From Pseudomonas sivasensis (GTDB taxonomy: Bacteria; Pseudomonadota; Gammaproteobacteria; Pseudomonadales; Pseudomonadaceae): DNA of 64,000 bases. The position numbers were made by a program, and so were the translations under genes. This document shows, piece by piece, positions 22,230-31,299 of this stretch (position 1 is its first letter; each line of letters starts with the position of its first letter). The DNA is taken from positions 1 to 64,000 of the forward strand of contig NZ_JAAOWU010000003.1 of NCBI RefSeq assembly GCF_013778505.1, written 5' to 3'. Below the pieces are notes generated by a model, which saw nothing but the letters and a program-made list of their open reading frames with translations, was not told where the DNA came from and searched no databases.

Positions 22230-22270
22230 AGCTGTCGAACAGCCGAATTTAGCGATTAAGGAGTATTGGG

Positions 22271-22912
22271 GTGTCGAGTACTGATGATGAGCAGTTGGCC
22301 GAGTTCAAGGACTGGTGGCAGCGTAACGGCAAGCCCCTGGTTACTGGCGGTCTGCTGGCTTTAGTGGTGGTGTTCGGCTGGCAAGCCTGGACAAAATATC
22401 AGGCCAACCAGTCCCAGGGCGCCTCTATCCTCTATCAGCAATTGCTGGAAACCACCCTGACGCCGGACGGCAAGCCCGACCCTGCGCAAGTGGCGGACCT
22501 GGCCGGCAAGCTGAAGAACGAATTCGGCGGTAGCACCTACGCCCAATACGGCAGCCTGTTCGTCGCGAAGGTCGCGGTCGATACCGGCAAGCTGGATGAC
22601 GCCGCTGCAGAACTGAAGGCTATCGCCGACAAGCCGACCAACCCGACCCTGGGTGAAATCGCACGTCAGCGCCTGGCCCAGGTATTGGCGGCACAGAACA
22701 AAGCTGACGAAGCACTCAAACTGCTCGACGGTGATGCGGACAAGGCATTTGTTGCTACTCGCGAAGAGCTCAAGGGCGACCTGTTGGTCCAATTGGGTCG
22801 CACCGATGAAGCCAATGCTGCGTACAAGAAAGCCAAGGCGGCGCTGTCTGATGAAGCGGCGGTCGGTGGCTTACAAATCAAGCTCGACGACTTGGCCAAA
22901 GGGGATGCGTGA
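22271..22912 (+). CDS. YfgM-like ancillary SecYEG/chaperone protein
   Basis: A 213-residue protein with a cytoplasmic start (STDDEQLAEFKDWWQRNGKP), one membrane helix (about residues 24-40, LVTGGLLALVVVFGWQAW) and a periplasmic TPR-like region (ILYQQLLETTL, YGSLFVAKVAVDTGKLDDAA). E. coli YfgM has this architecture and associates with SecYEG and PpiD. Its place between hisS and bamB matches the E. coli order. Start is GTG 22271 after AAGGAG. The end touches the start of bamB. Confidence 0.88.
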   Translation: MSSTDDEQLAEFKDWWQRNGKPLVTGGLLALVVVFGWQAWTKYQANQSQGASILYQQLLETTLTPDGKPDPAQVADLAGKLKNEFGGSTYAQYGSLFVAKVAVDTGKLDDAAAELKAIADKPTNPTLGEIARQRLAQVLAAQNKADEALKLLDGDADKAFVATREELKGDLLVQLGRTDEANAAYKKAKAALSDEAAVGGLQIKLDDLAKGDA

Positions 22913-22913
22913 C

Positions 22914-24056
22914 GTGATCCGTTGGAAACATGCAGCATTGCTGGCTCTGGCCGTTCTGGCCGCGGGTTGCAGCAGCAACAGTAAAAAAGAACTGCCTCCG
23001 GCCGAGCTGACCAGCTTCAAGGAAGAAGTAGTCCTGCAAAAGCAATGGAGCCGCTCCATCGGTGACGGCCAGGGCGAGACCTACAACATGTTGGTTCCGG
23101 CAATCGACGGTGACAACATTGTGGCTGCTGACGTGACCGGCGTAGTGATCTCCATGGATCGCATGAACGGCGATGTGAAATGGAAGACTGACCTCGAATT
23201 GCCTGTGTCCGGCGCCGTAGGCGTTGGTTATGGCCTGGTGATGGTCGGCACGCTGAAAGGCGAAGTGGTTGCCCTCGATTCCAGCACCGGTGAAGAGAAA
23301 TGGCGCGCTCGCGTGACCAGTGAAGTCCTCGCACCCCCTGCCACCAACGGCGACATCGTTGTGGTGCAGACCCAGGATGACCGTGTAATCGGTCTGGATG
23401 CCGCTACCGGCAACCAGCGCTGGTTGTACGACAGTACTCCTGCGGTGTTGACCCTGCGTGGTACCAGTGGTCCGGTTGTAACCAACAATCTGGCCGTTGC
23501 AGGCCTGTCGACCGGTAAAGTGGTCGCCCTGGACACCCAGAACGGCGTGCCGGCCTGGGAAACCCGTGTGGCAATCCCGCAAGGTCGTTCCGAGCTGGAT
23601 CGTGTAGTGGATATCGACGGTGGCTTGCTGCTGTCGGGTGAAACCCTCTACGTCGCCACCTATCAGGGCCGTGTTGCGGCGCTGGACCTGCAGAGCGGCC
23701 GCGTTAACTGGCAGCGTGATGCTTCCAGCTACGCCGGTGTCTCCCAAGGGTTTGGCAGCGTCTACGTCAGCCTGGCATCCGGCACTGTTGAAAGTGTCGA
23801 CGAGCGTTCCACCACCGCGTTGTGGAGCAACGACTCCCTGGCTCGCCGTCAACTGTCGGCACCGGAAGTGTTCTCCAGCTACGTAGCGGTCGGCGATTTC
23901 GAAGGCTACTTGCATCTGCTGAGCCAGGTGGATGGTCGCTTCGTAGGTCGTGAGCGTATCGACAGCGACGGCCTGCGCGCGCGTCCGCTGGTGGTGGGTA
24001 ACATGCTTTATGTGTATGGCAACAGCGGCAAGCTGGAAGCCCTGACCATCAAGTAA
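22914..24056 (+). CDS. bamB: Outer membrane protein assembly factor BamB
   Basis: A lipoprotein subunit of the BAM complex that inserts beta-barrel proteins. The 380 residues begin with a lipoprotein signal with lipobox LAAGC, followed by an eight-bladed PQQ-type beta propeller with repeats such as ALDSSTGEEKWRARV, GLDAATGNQRWLYD, ALDTQNGVPAWETRV and ALDLQSGRVNWQRD. AAAGGGG at about 22898-22904 suits the GTG at 22914. An ATG at 22905, overlapping yfgM, gives three more residues and is a real alternative. Confidence 0.94.
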   Translation: MIRWKHAALLALAVLAAGCSSNSKKELPPAELTSFKEEVVLQKQWSRSIGDGQGETYNMLVPAIDGDNIVAADVTGVVISMDRMNGDVKWKTDLELPVSGAVGVGYGLVMVGTLKGEVVALDSSTGEEKWRARVTSEVLAPPATNGDIVVVQTQDDRVIGLDAATGNQRWLYDSTPAVLTLRGTSGPVVTNNLAVAGLSTGKVVALDTQNGVPAWETRVAIPQGRSELDRVVDIDGGLLLSGETLYVATYQGRVAALDLQSGRVNWQRDASSYAGVSQGFGSVYVSLASGTVESVDERSTTALWSNDSLARRQLSAPEVFSSYVAVGDFEGYLHLLSQVDGRFVGRERIDSDGLRARPLVVGNMLYVYGNSGKLEALTIK

Positions 24057-24084
24057 GAACTATGCTTGGGGTAACACCCAGGCG

Positions 24085-24160
24085 GCCCCGCTTCGGCGGG
24101 GCATGCGGCATCTGACGATGCTGCCCCGAGCACCAGCCGCTGCCCTGCAGCGGCTTTTGT
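24085..24160 (+). terminator. Hairpins after bamB, the second a likely terminator
   Basis: GCCCCGC-TTCG-GCGGGGC (24085-24102) is a very stable hairpin without a T-tract. AGCCGCTG and CAGCGGCT (24135-24155) form a second stem followed by TTTGTATTTT, which resembles an intrinsic terminator. Transcription into der may be partly reduced here. Confidence 0.6.
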
Positions 24161-24190
24161 ATTTTCTGAAATAACGAAGTGGAGAGCCGC

Positions 24191-25660
24191 ATGGTTCCCG
24201 TAATCGCCCTGGTGGGCCGACCTAACGTCGGCAAGTCCACCTTGTTCAACCGCCTGACCAGGACTCGCGACGCTATTGTCGGCGACTTGTCCGGTCTGAC
24301 CCGTGATCGCCAATACGGTGAGGCAAAGTGGCAAGGGCGCTCCTACATTATTGTCGACACCGGTGGTATCTCCGGTGATGAGCATGGCATGGACGAAAAA
24401 ATGGCCGAGCAGTCGCTGCTGGCCATTGAAGAAGCCGATGTCGTGTTGTTCCTGGTGGACGCCCGCGCTGGCTACACCGCCGCCGACCAGATGATCGGCG
24501 AGCACCTGCGCAAGCGTAACAAGCGTTCCTATTTGGTCGCGAACAAGATCGATAACATCGATCCTGAGGCGGCCCGTGCTGAATTCAGCCCGATGGGCCT
24601 GGGCGACGCGATCCCGGTTGCCGGTGCCCACGGCCGCGGCATCACGCAGATGCTGGAAATCGCTCTGCGCGACTTCCCGAAGGATGATGCTGAGGAAGAA
24701 GAGGGCGAAGAAGAGATCGTTGCCGAAGGTGAGGAAGCCAAGCGCATTCCTGGCCCTAGTGAAAAAGACGGTATCAAGATCGCCATCATCGGCCGTCCTA
24801 ACGTCGGCAAGTCGACCCTGGTCAATCGTATGCTCGGTGAAGACCGGGTAATCGTGTACGACCAGCCTGGCACCACCCGCGACAGTATCTACATCCCGTT
24901 CGAGCGTAACGACGAGAAGTACACGCTGATCGACACAGCCGGTGTGCGCAAGCGCGGCAAGATCCACGAGGAAGTTGAAAAGTTTTCCGTGGTGAAAACC
25001 CTGCAAGCGATCAAAGACGCCAACGTGGTGATCTTCGTGATGGACGCCCGCGAAGGCGTGGTGGACCACGACCTCAACTTGCTGGGCTTTGCCCTGGAAG
25101 CGGGCCGGGCATTGGTCATCGCGATCAACAAGTGGGACGGCATGACGCCGAGCGAGCGCGATTTCGTCAAGATCGAGCTGCAGCGCCGCCTGTTCTTCGT
25201 CGAGTTCGCCGATATTCACTTTATCTCGGCATTGCACGGTACTGGCGTGGGTAACCTGTACGCTTCCGTACAGAATTCGTTCAAGTCCGCAGTCACCCGC
25301 TGGCCGACCAACCGTCTCACCCAGATCCTGGAAGATGCGGTGGGCGAGCATGCGCCGCCGATGGTCAACAACCGCCGGATCAAACTGCGTTACGCCCACT
25401 TGGGTGGTGCCAACCCGCCGATTATCGTGATCCACGGTAACCAGATCGAGAAGGTGCCTAAGTCCTACGTGCGTTACTTGGAAAACACCTACCGCCGTGT
25501 CTTGAAGCTGGTCGGTACGCCGATCCGTATCGAGTTCAAGGGGGGCGAGAACCCATACGAAGGCAACAAGAACACACTGACTGACCGTCAGGTGAACAAG
25601 AAGCGTCGTTTGATGACTCACCACAAGAAGGCCGACAAGAAGCGCCGCGACAAGCGCTGA
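24191..25660 (+). CDS. der: Ribosome assembly GTPase Der (EngA)
   Basis: A GTPase with two G domains needed for 50S subunit maturation. The 489 residues contain P-loops [14 protein letters not shown] near residue 8 and [14 protein letters not shown] near 200, switch motifs DTGG and [10 protein letters not shown], NKxD motifs NKID and NKWD, an acidic linker (about residues 165-185) and a KH-like C-terminal domain with a basic tail. The ATG at 24191 after GGAGAGCCGC gives the family start [14 protein letters not shown] terminator follows. Confidence 0.97.
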   Translation: MVPVIALVGRPNVGKSTLFNRLTRTRDAIVGDLSGLTRDRQYGEAKWQGRSYIIVDTGGISGDEHGMDEKMAEQSLLAIEEADVVLFLVDARAGYTAADQMIGEHLRKRNKRSYLVANKIDNIDPEAARAEFSPMGLGDAIPVAGAHGRGITQMLEIALRDFPKDDAEEEEGEEEIVAEGEEAKRIPGPSEKDGIKIAIIGRPNVGKSTLVNRMLGEDRVIVYDQPGTTRDSIYIPFERNDEKYTLIDTAGVRKRGKIHEEVEKFSVVKTLQAIKDANVVIFVMDAREGVVDHDLNLLGFALEAGRALVIAINKWDGMTPSERDFVKIELQRRLFFVEFADIHFISALHGTGVGNLYASVQNSFKSAVTRWPTNRLTQILEDAVGEHAPPMVNNRRIKLRYAHLGGANPPIIVIHGNQIEKVPKSYVRYLENTYRRVLKLVGTPIRIEFKGGENPYEGNKNTLTDRQVNKKRRLMTHHKKADKKRRDKR

Positions 25661-25670
25661 TTCAAGCTTT

Positions 25671-25696
25671 AAAAAGGCGCCGGTGGCGCCTTTTTT
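25671..25696. terminator. Bidirectional terminator between der and the delta-60 gene
   Basis: AAAAAGGCGCC GGT GGCGCCTTTTTT forms a hairpin with A and T tracts on either side. It lies between convergent genes; its right edge overlaps the stop codon of the minus-strand gene (25695-25697). Confidence 0.9.
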
Positions 25697-26954
25697 ACGC
25701 CTGCGATTCGGAAAAATAACACGCCAGCAGGAAGGTTGGTTCAAGCGTGAGGCCTGATAAGGACATCAATACGAGCAATCGTTTTTGTTGGTCCATGACC
25801 AGCCCAATGGGCTCGCTGAACTGCTGGTTGAAGTCCAGCTCAACGATGCCGGTGCCGTTAGGCCCGAAGCTTGTATCTATCTCGCCATTGCTATTGAAGC
25901 GCGCCATCACGGCCGTTTTGTTCAATACCTCTTCAAGGGTGCCGACCGCTACGATTTTGCCAGCGTCCACCAGCAACTTGTGCCAACGGGTCACGTTTGC
26001 CGTGATTACCGGTAGGCCATTGTTGAAGCCGGGATCCGGCACGCCGTCGGGGTCTAGTGAGATAAGCAGTGCTCCTTGCGCAGCAGAGCCGCACGCAAGG
26101 ATCTTTTCATGGGTGGCAACGAGATCAAGGTATTGATGATCCTGGGTTCGGTACTCGCCGCTGATCGCGAAGGTTGTATCTACCGCACCTTCCGAGGTGT
26201 AACGGTGGACGATTCCCGTCTTGATACCCCTGACATGGACGCTGTGGCCGTAAGCGAGAATCTTGTCGTCCGCTTGAATGGCGAGGCCTGCTAAAGCCGT
26301 GTTCTCGCCCGCCTTAAGGGTGTCGATATAGCCACGGCCACTATTGAAGGCGAGGTCGGTTTGGCCGTCGGCATTTATACGGGCTATCAGAGCTCCCCAG
26401 TGTCCGGGTTCGCCTGTGTACAAGTGCAGGGTGATTATCTTCCCGGTACTTTGAAGGGCCGCGTCCACGCCTGGCGCTTGGTTGGGGCCTTGTTCGTAGG
26501 TGATTGGCAGATTCAGTACCGATAGGCCGTTTTTACCGAATTGAGGGACGGGGGCTCCGGTTAGTTGGCTTTTAGCTACTGCGGGTACGGGAGTGCTTGA
26601 GTTGTGCGTCAGGGCTCCGCACAGCAAGTAGGACTGGTGATCCGCCGTGAGCACTTTCAGGCCATTTGAGGGCCATTGCTGATCCGATGGTTCAAAGAGC
26701 CCTGTCACGATTCCATTTTTACCGAAACCTTGATTGGGCTGCCCATCTGCTTGCAGGTTGAAATAGACGAAGTGGCCTTGGGTGTAAGTGTTCATATCCT
26801 TCAGAACACTGGCGGAAACCAGTAACTTGTCGTCAATGCTGTTCAGTCCATATGCCCTGAAAATCGCTCCATCTTCGATGTTGAGCGGCAAGACTCCGCG
26901 TTCACCAAACGACGGATCCAGTTCACCGGTTTTGTGGAGGAGAGTGGTTGACAT
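25695..26954 (-). CDS. Delta-60 repeat domain-containing protein
   Basis: A 419-residue protein built of about seven delta-60-type repeats. Each carries a motif like GELDPSFGERGV, GQPNQGFGKNGIV, GQTDLAFNSGRG, GAVDTTFAISGEY, GVPDPGFNNGL or GEIDTSFGPNGTG, spaced 45-65 residues apart. The repeats probably form a beta-propeller-like or solenoid fold. No signal peptide or membrane helix is visible, so location is unclear. GAGG lies before the ATG. Function of this family in pseudomonads is not known. Confidence 0.8.
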   Translation of the reverse strand: MSTTLLHKTGELDPSFGERGVLPLNIEDGAIFRAYGLNSIDDKLLVSASVLKDMNTYTQGHFVYFNLQADGQPNQGFGKNGIVTGLFEPSDQQWPSNGLKVLTADHQSYLLCGALTHNSSTPVPAVAKSQLTGAPVPQFGKNGLSVLNLPITYEQGPNQAPGVDAALQSTGKIITLHLYTGEPGHWGALIARINADGQTDLAFNSGRGYIDTLKAGENTALAGLAIQADDKILAYGHSVHVRGIKTGIVHRYTSEGAVDTTFAISGEYRTQDHQYLDLVATHEKILACGSAAQGALLISLDPDGVPDPGFNNGLPVITANVTRWHKLLVDAGKIVAVGTLEEVLNKTAVMARFNSNGEIDTSFGPNGTGIVELDFNQQFSEPIGLVMDQQKRLLVLMSLSGLTLEPTFLLACYFSESQA

Positions 26955-27197
26955 GGGTTGCCTCGCTGATGGGGTAAGCCTGATTAGTTAGGCGCTTTTT
27001 TCTTCGTTGAGGTAACTGTCAGAAATACCTGTTATGCACACTGAGACAGTCCGTTCGTCGCAGAGGACGCGGTAGAAGGCCGATACTGGTCATGGCTATC
27101 AATGGCGCGTGCCGGCTTTTTTTCTGACAACCGCATGGGCTATCCTCGACCCTTACCGCGCCATTGCAGCGACAGGTGTTCAGCAGGGACTCACCGA

Positions 27198-28346
27198 ATG
27201 ATCAACAGCAAGTTACCGAATGTCGGCACCACTATTTTCACCACTATGTCGCAATTGGCTGCCGAAACCGGTGCGCTCAACCTCTCCCAGGGGTTTCCCG
27301 ACTTCAACGGCCCCCAGGCTTTACTCGATGCCGTGGGCAAACATGTTGCCAGCGGGCATAACCAATACTCCCCGATGACCGGCCTTCCGGCGCTGCGTCA
27401 ACAGGTGGCGGGCAAGATCGCTCGCAGCTATGGCGCCACGGTCAACCCGGACAGCGAAGTGACCATCACCCCCGGTGCCACGGCTGCGATCTTCTGTGCA
27501 ATCCAGGCGGTGATCCGCAGTGGCGATGAAGTCATCGTGTTCGATCCCTGCTACGACAGCTATGAGCCCTCGGTCGAACTGGCCGGGGGACGCTGTGTCC
27601 ATGTGCAACTGAGCCTGCAAGGCTTTGCATTGGACTTTGAGAAGATCAAGGCCGCGCTGTCGCCACGCACGCGCATGATCATCCTCAACACCCCGCACAA
27701 CCCGACTGGCGCGCTGATCAGCCGCGCCGAGCTGGACCAGTTGGCAGAACTGATCCGCGATCGCGATATCTACCTGCTCAGCGATGAGGTCTACGAACAC
27801 CTGGTATTCGACGGCGTGCCCCACGTGAGCGTGCTGGCTCATAAAGAGCTGTACCTGCGTGCGTTCGTGGTCAGCTCCTTTGGCAAGACCTACCATGTCA
27901 CCGGCTGGAAAACCGGCTACGTGGTCGCGCCACCGGCCCTGACGGCTGAATTGCGCAAGGTGCATCAATACGTCAACTTCTGTGGCGTAACCCCGTTGCA
28001 GTTCGCCTTGGCCGATTTCATGGCCGAACACCCGGAGCACGTCGACGAACTGCCTGCGTTCTATCAGGCCAAGCGCGATCTGTTCTGCGACCTGCTGGCG
28101 CCGTCGCGCTTCAGCTTTACCCGGGTGACCGGAACCTACTTCCAATTGGTGGATTACTCACAAATACGCCCGGAGCTGGATGACGTCGCCATGTCCCTGT
28201 GGATGACCCGTGAACACGGTGTGGCGACTATCCCGGTCTCGGTGTTCTACCAGACCCCACCCCAAGGCCAGCGCCTGGTGCGCCTGTGCTTTGCCAAACG
28301 CGAGGAAACGCTGCAACAGGCAGCTGAAAAACTATGCGTGATCTGA
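27198..28346 (+). CDS. Methionine-type pyridoxal-phosphate aminotransferase (YbdL/MtnE-like)
   Basis: A class I aminotransferase of 382 residues. Lys230 in SSFGKTYHVTGWKTGYV binds PLP. NLSQGFPDFNGPQALL, NQYSPMTGLPALRQ and LNTPHNPTGALIS are characteristic of the YbdL (methionine aminotransferase) branch. The ATG at 27198 gives the usual start MINSKLPNVGTTIF; open sequence upstream lacks family similarity. It overlaps the amidohydrolase gene by 13 bases. Transamination yields 2-oxo-4-methylthiobutanoate or similar oxo acids; the partner hydrolase can remove the matching oxo-amide. Confidence 0.9.
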   Translation: MINSKLPNVGTTIFTTMSQLAAETGALNLSQGFPDFNGPQALLDAVGKHVASGHNQYSPMTGLPALRQQVAGKIARSYGATVNPDSEVTITPGATAAIFCAIQAVIRSGDEVIVFDPCYDSYEPSVELAGGRCVHVQLSLQGFALDFEKIKAALSPRTRMIILNTPHNPTGALISRAELDQLAELIRDRDIYLLSDEVYEHLVFDGVPHVSVLAHKELYLRAFVVSSFGKTYHVTGWKTGYVVAPPALTAELRKVHQYVNFCGVTPLQFALADFMAEHPEHVDELPAFYQAKRDLFCDLLAPSRFSFTRVTGTYFQLVDYSQIRPELDDVAMSLWMTREHGVATIPVSVFYQTPPQGQRLVRLCFAKREETLQQAAEKLCVI

Positions 28347-29125
28347 GTGCACTGCCGAATCTGAATATCGCCCTGATCCAGACCACCCTGGCCTGGCACG
28401 ACCGCCAGGCCAACCTCGAACATTTCGAAGGGCTGCTGGAGCAGGCCCGCGGCGCCGACCTCATCGTGCTCCCGGAGATGTTCACCACCGGTTTCTCCAT
28501 GGACTCGCAAACCCTCGCCGAGCCGGAAAACGGCCCGACCCATCATTGGCTCCAGGCCCAGGCTGCGAAGTACAACGCGGTGATCACCGGTAGCGTGATC
28601 ATCCAGGCCGCTGATGGCAGCCACCGCAACCGCCTGTTATGGGCGCGGCCGGATGGCGAGGTGTTGCACTACGATAAACGTCATTTGTTTCGTATGGCCG
28701 GTGAACACAATCACTACACACCCGGCGAGCGCCAGGTGCAGTTCGAGTTAAAAGGTTGGCGTGTTCGGCCGCTGATTTGCTACGACCTGCGCTTTCCGGT
28801 GTGGAGTCGGGATCCCCAGGACACTGACTTGCTGCTGTACACCGCCAATTGGCCGGGCGCGCGGCGCCAGCATTGGAACCGGTTGTTGCCGGCGCGGGCT
28901 ATCGAGAACCTGTGCTACGTAGCGGCGGTCAATCGAGTAGGCACCGACGGCAAGGGCTTTGCCTACACTGGCGATAGCCAAGTGCTGGATTTCCAGGGCG
29001 AGAGCCTGCTGAGTGCGGGGGAGGCGGACGGGGTGTTCCAGGTGTGCCTGGACGCGGCTGAACTGGCTGCGTATCGCACGCGGTTTCCGGCTAATCTGGA
29101 TGCCGATAGCTTTCAGTTTGTCTGA
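28334..29125 (+). CDS. Carbon-nitrogen hydrolase, omega-amidase type (YafV/Nit2-like)
   Basis: A nitrilase-superfamily amidase of 263 residues. The catalytic triad is visible: Glu in VLPEMFTTGFSMDS near residue 42, Lys in HYDKRHLFRMAGEHNHY near 115, and Cys in RPLICYDLRFPVWSRDP near 149. In the family these enzymes hydrolyse 2-oxoglutaramate or 2-oxosuccinamate left by glutamine- or asparagine-dependent transaminases. That makes its overlap with the aminotransferase gene meaningful. Confidence 0.9.
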   Translation: MRDLSALPNLNIALIQTTLAWHDRQANLEHFEGLLEQARGADLIVLPEMFTTGFSMDSQTLAEPENGPTHHWLQAQAAKYNAVITGSVIIQAADGSHRNRLLWARPDGEVLHYDKRHLFRMAGEHNHYTPGERQVQFELKGWRVRPLICYDLRFPVWSRDPQDTDLLLYTANWPGARRQHWNRLLPARAIENLCYVAAVNRVGTDGKGFAYTGDSQVLDFQGESLLSAGEADGVFQVCLDAAELAAYRTRFPANLDADSFQFV

Positions 29126-29134
29126 CAGACCGCT

Positions 29135-29209
29135 ATCGGGGGGGCAAGCCTCCTCCCACACTTTGATTTGTGAATACATTCAAAATGTGGGAGGGGGCTT
29201 GCCCCCGAT
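29135..29209. repeat. REP doublet (inverted pair)
   Basis: ATCGGGGGGGCAAGCCTCCTCCCACA and, inverted, TGTGGGAGGGGGCTTGCCCCCGAT flank a short spacer, giving one long imperfect hairpin. A single related copy lies at 43023-43050, showing it is a dispersed family. Confidence 0.85.
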
Positions 29210-29245
29210 GAGTCCCTGACAGGCAACCCAAATCTGGAACTCAAT

Positions 29246-29281
29246 AAAAAGGCCCCTGGGTTCTCACCCAGGGGCCTTTTG
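29246..29281. terminator. Bidirectional terminator between the amidase gene and leuA
   Basis: AAAAAGGCCCCTGGG TTCTCA CCCAGGGGCCTTTT is a strong symmetrical hairpin between convergent genes, with A and T tracts serving both directions. Confidence 0.92.
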
Positions 29282-29295
29282 TATGACGGCTAAGG

Positions 29296-30975
29296 TTACG
29301 CCGCTTTGGCTTCCTGCTGGCTCAGCGATCGGTTCAGCGCACTGAACAGCGCCTTGAAGCTCGCCGTGGTGATGTTTTCATCAATGCCCACGCCATGCAC
29401 TGGACGTTCACCGTTCACACGCAGTTCGATATAGGCCGCTGCCTTGGCGTTGGTACCCGCACCGATCGCATGTTCGTTGTAGTCCATGATTTCCACGCCA
29501 ATCGGCAGGCCAGCCACCAGGGCTTCCAGTGCGCCGTTGCCCTTGCCCTTCCAGTGCAGGTTGGTTTCGCCCTGGCCCTTGCCCGAGACTTCCACTTCGA
29601 CAAAGCTGTTGCCGTTCTCTTCCTGCAGGCGATGGCTGACCAGCGCGTACGGAGTGTTGGCTTGCAGGTATTCACGCTGCAGCAAGGCGTAGATCTGTGG
29701 TGCGGTCATCTCCAGGCCCACGCGGTCGGTTTCGGCCTGGACTACCTGGCTGAATTCGATCTGCATGCGGCGTGGCAAGCTGATGTCGTATTCCTGTTCC
29801 AGCAGGTAGGCGATGCCGCCTTTGCCCGACTGGCTGTTCACGCGGATCACCGCCTCGTAGCTGCGACCGATGTCAGCCGGGTCGATCGGCAAGTACGGCA
29901 CTTCCCACAGGGCATCATCTTTCTGTTGGGAGAAGCCTTTGCGGATCGCGTCCTGGTGGGAACCGGAGAACGCGGTGTGCACCAGATCGCCGACGTACGG
30001 ATGACGGGGGTGTACCTGGATCTGGTTGCACTCCTCGACGACTTTGCGCACACCGTCGATGTCGGAGAAGTCCAACTGCGGGTCCAGACCCTGGGTGTAC
30101 ATGTTCAACGCCACGGTGACGAGGTCGACGTTACCGGTACGCTCGCCGTTACCGAACAGGCAGCCTTCGACACGGTCGGCGCCCGCCATCAGGCCCAGCT
30201 CGGTAGCGGCCACGCCGGTACCACGGTCGTTGTGGGTGTGCAGGCTGATGATCACGCTGTCACGGCGGTTGATATGGCGGCCGAACCACTCGATCTGATC
30301 GGCATAGATGTTAGGCGTGGCGCACTCCACGGTGGCTGGCAGGTTGAGGATCATCTTGTGCTCAGGCGTCGGGTTCCACACCTCGATCACCGCGTCACAC
30401 ACTTCCTTGGCGAACTCCAGTTCAGTGGCACTGAAGGTCTCTGGGGAATACTCGAAGGTCCACTGGGTTTCCGGCTGCTGGGCAGCGTATTTGACGAACA
30501 GCTTGGCCGCATTGACTGCGATGGCCTTGATGCCGTCCTTGTCCTGGTTAAACACGATGCGGCGGAACGACGGCGAGGTGGCGTTGTACAAGTGCACGAT
30601 GGCTTTCTTGGCGCCGCGCAGGGATTCGAAGGTGCGTGCGATCAAGTCTTCACGGCCCTGGGTCAGCACCTGGATGGTGGTGTCCTCGGGGATGTGATTG
30701 TCTTCGATCAGGGTGCGCACGAAGTCGAAGTCGGTTTGCGACGCGGCAGGGAACGATGCCTCGATTTCCTTCACGCCGACGGCTACCAGGGTCTTCCAGA
30801 AGCGCAGTTTTTTCACTGCGTCCATCGGCTCGATCAACGACTGGTTGCCATCACGCAGGTCGGAGCTGCACCAGATTGGCGCGGTGGTGATGGTCTTCGA
30901 TGGCCAAGTGCGGTCCGGGATATCGATGGTCGGAAACGCGCGGTACTTCGAAGACGGGTCTTTGAGCATGCTCAT
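29296..30975 (-). CDS. leuA: 2-isopropylmalate synthase LeuA
   Basis: LeuA condenses 2-oxoisovalerate with acetyl-CoA, the first step of leucine synthesis. The 559 residues show a TIM-barrel catalytic domain with [17 protein letters not shown] near residue 43, [19 protein letters not shown] (the metal-binding HTHND), [16 protein letters not shown], and a C-terminal regulatory domain that in the family binds leucine. AAAGGAT precedes the ATG at 30975; an in-frame ATG two codons later is possible. It is not linked here to leuB/C/D. Confidence 0.96.
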   Translation of the reverse strand: MSMLKDPSSKYRAFPTIDIPDRTWPSKTITTAPIWCSSDLRDGNQSLIEPMDAVKKLRFWKTLVAVGVKEIEASFPAASQTDFDFVRTLIEDNHIPEDTTIQVLTQGREDLIARTFESLRGAKKAIVHLYNATSPSFRRIVFNQDKDGIKAIAVNAAKLFVKYAAQQPETQWTFEYSPETFSATELEFAKEVCDAVIEVWNPTPEHKMILNLPATVECATPNIYADQIEWFGRHINRRDSVIISLHTHNDRGTGVAATELGLMAGADRVEGCLFGNGERTGNVDLVTVALNMYTQGLDPQLDFSDIDGVRKVVEECNQIQVHPRHPYVGDLVHTAFSGSHQDAIRKGFSQQKDDALWEVPYLPIDPADIGRSYEAVIRVNSQSGKGGIAYLLEQEYDISLPRRMQIEFSQVVQAETDRVGLEMTAPQIYALLQREYLQANTPYALVSHRLQEENGNSFVEVEVSGKGQGETNLHWKGKGNGALEALVAGLPIGVEIMDYNEHAIGAGTNAKAAAYIELRVNGERPVHGVGIDENITTASFKALFSALNRSLSQQEAKAA

Positions 30976-31064
30976 CGGGAAATCCTTTGTTGTAGGGGCC
31001 GAGAAAAGGCGGCCTGCCGTGGAACTGTTTTTGGGGATAAAGCGTAGAGACGAGGCAGATCGAT

Positions 31065-31142
31065 TCAGCCTGGCAGTCGTGCGCTGACGAGGCACAGGCT
31101 GCGGTGCTGGCGGAGCTGAATGAGGGTGTGAGAGGTTTTCAT
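31065..31142 (-). CDS. Candidate leader peptide upstream of leuA
   Basis: A 25-codon frame (ATG 31142-31140, TGA ending at 31065) lies 89 bases before leuA on the same strand. It encodes a basic, leucine-rich peptide ([15 protein letters not shown], then [10 protein letters not shown]) with five Leu codons, four of them after residue 8. The bases that encode CTGCC near its end can pair with GGCAG downstream (about 31014-31018), as can a second CTGCC, so alternative structures are possible. No clear U-rich terminator was seen before leuA. The leader role is inferred from position and leucine content. Confidence 0.45.
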   Translation of the reverse strand: MKTSHTLIQLRQHRSLCLVSARLPG

Positions 31143-31264
31143 AAGCTCAACCCTAACCGCCGAGGTGAAAGATGGCAAGCAGTCGAGAAAAATTGAGAGA
31201 AGTTCTGCTATTTACGTAGGAGGCGAGATTTTATGCCTGAAAATTCGGTGGGTTCTGAATTTAA

Positions 31265-31291
31265 TTGCGCGCGCTTTGCAGCGCACGCAAT
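31265..31291 (-). terminator. Hairpin after the M23 peptidase gene
   Basis: TTGCG-C-GCGCT TTGC AGCGC-A-CGCAA is an imperfect palindrome just past the stop codon of the peptidase gene on the minus strand. Only AATTAAATT follows, so it is a weak terminator at best. Confidence 0.45.
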
Positions 31292-31299
31292 CGAGTCAT

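Noticed and set aside
22653..22913. Long upstream extension of the bamB frame inside yfgM
   Set aside because: It overlaps yfgM and would remove the lipoprotein signal from the N-terminus; the start at 22914 or 22905 gives a proper lipobox.
29395..31047. 550-codon plus-strand frame opposite leuA
   Set aside because: Antisense shadow of leuA with no recognisable motif and no ribosome binding site of note.
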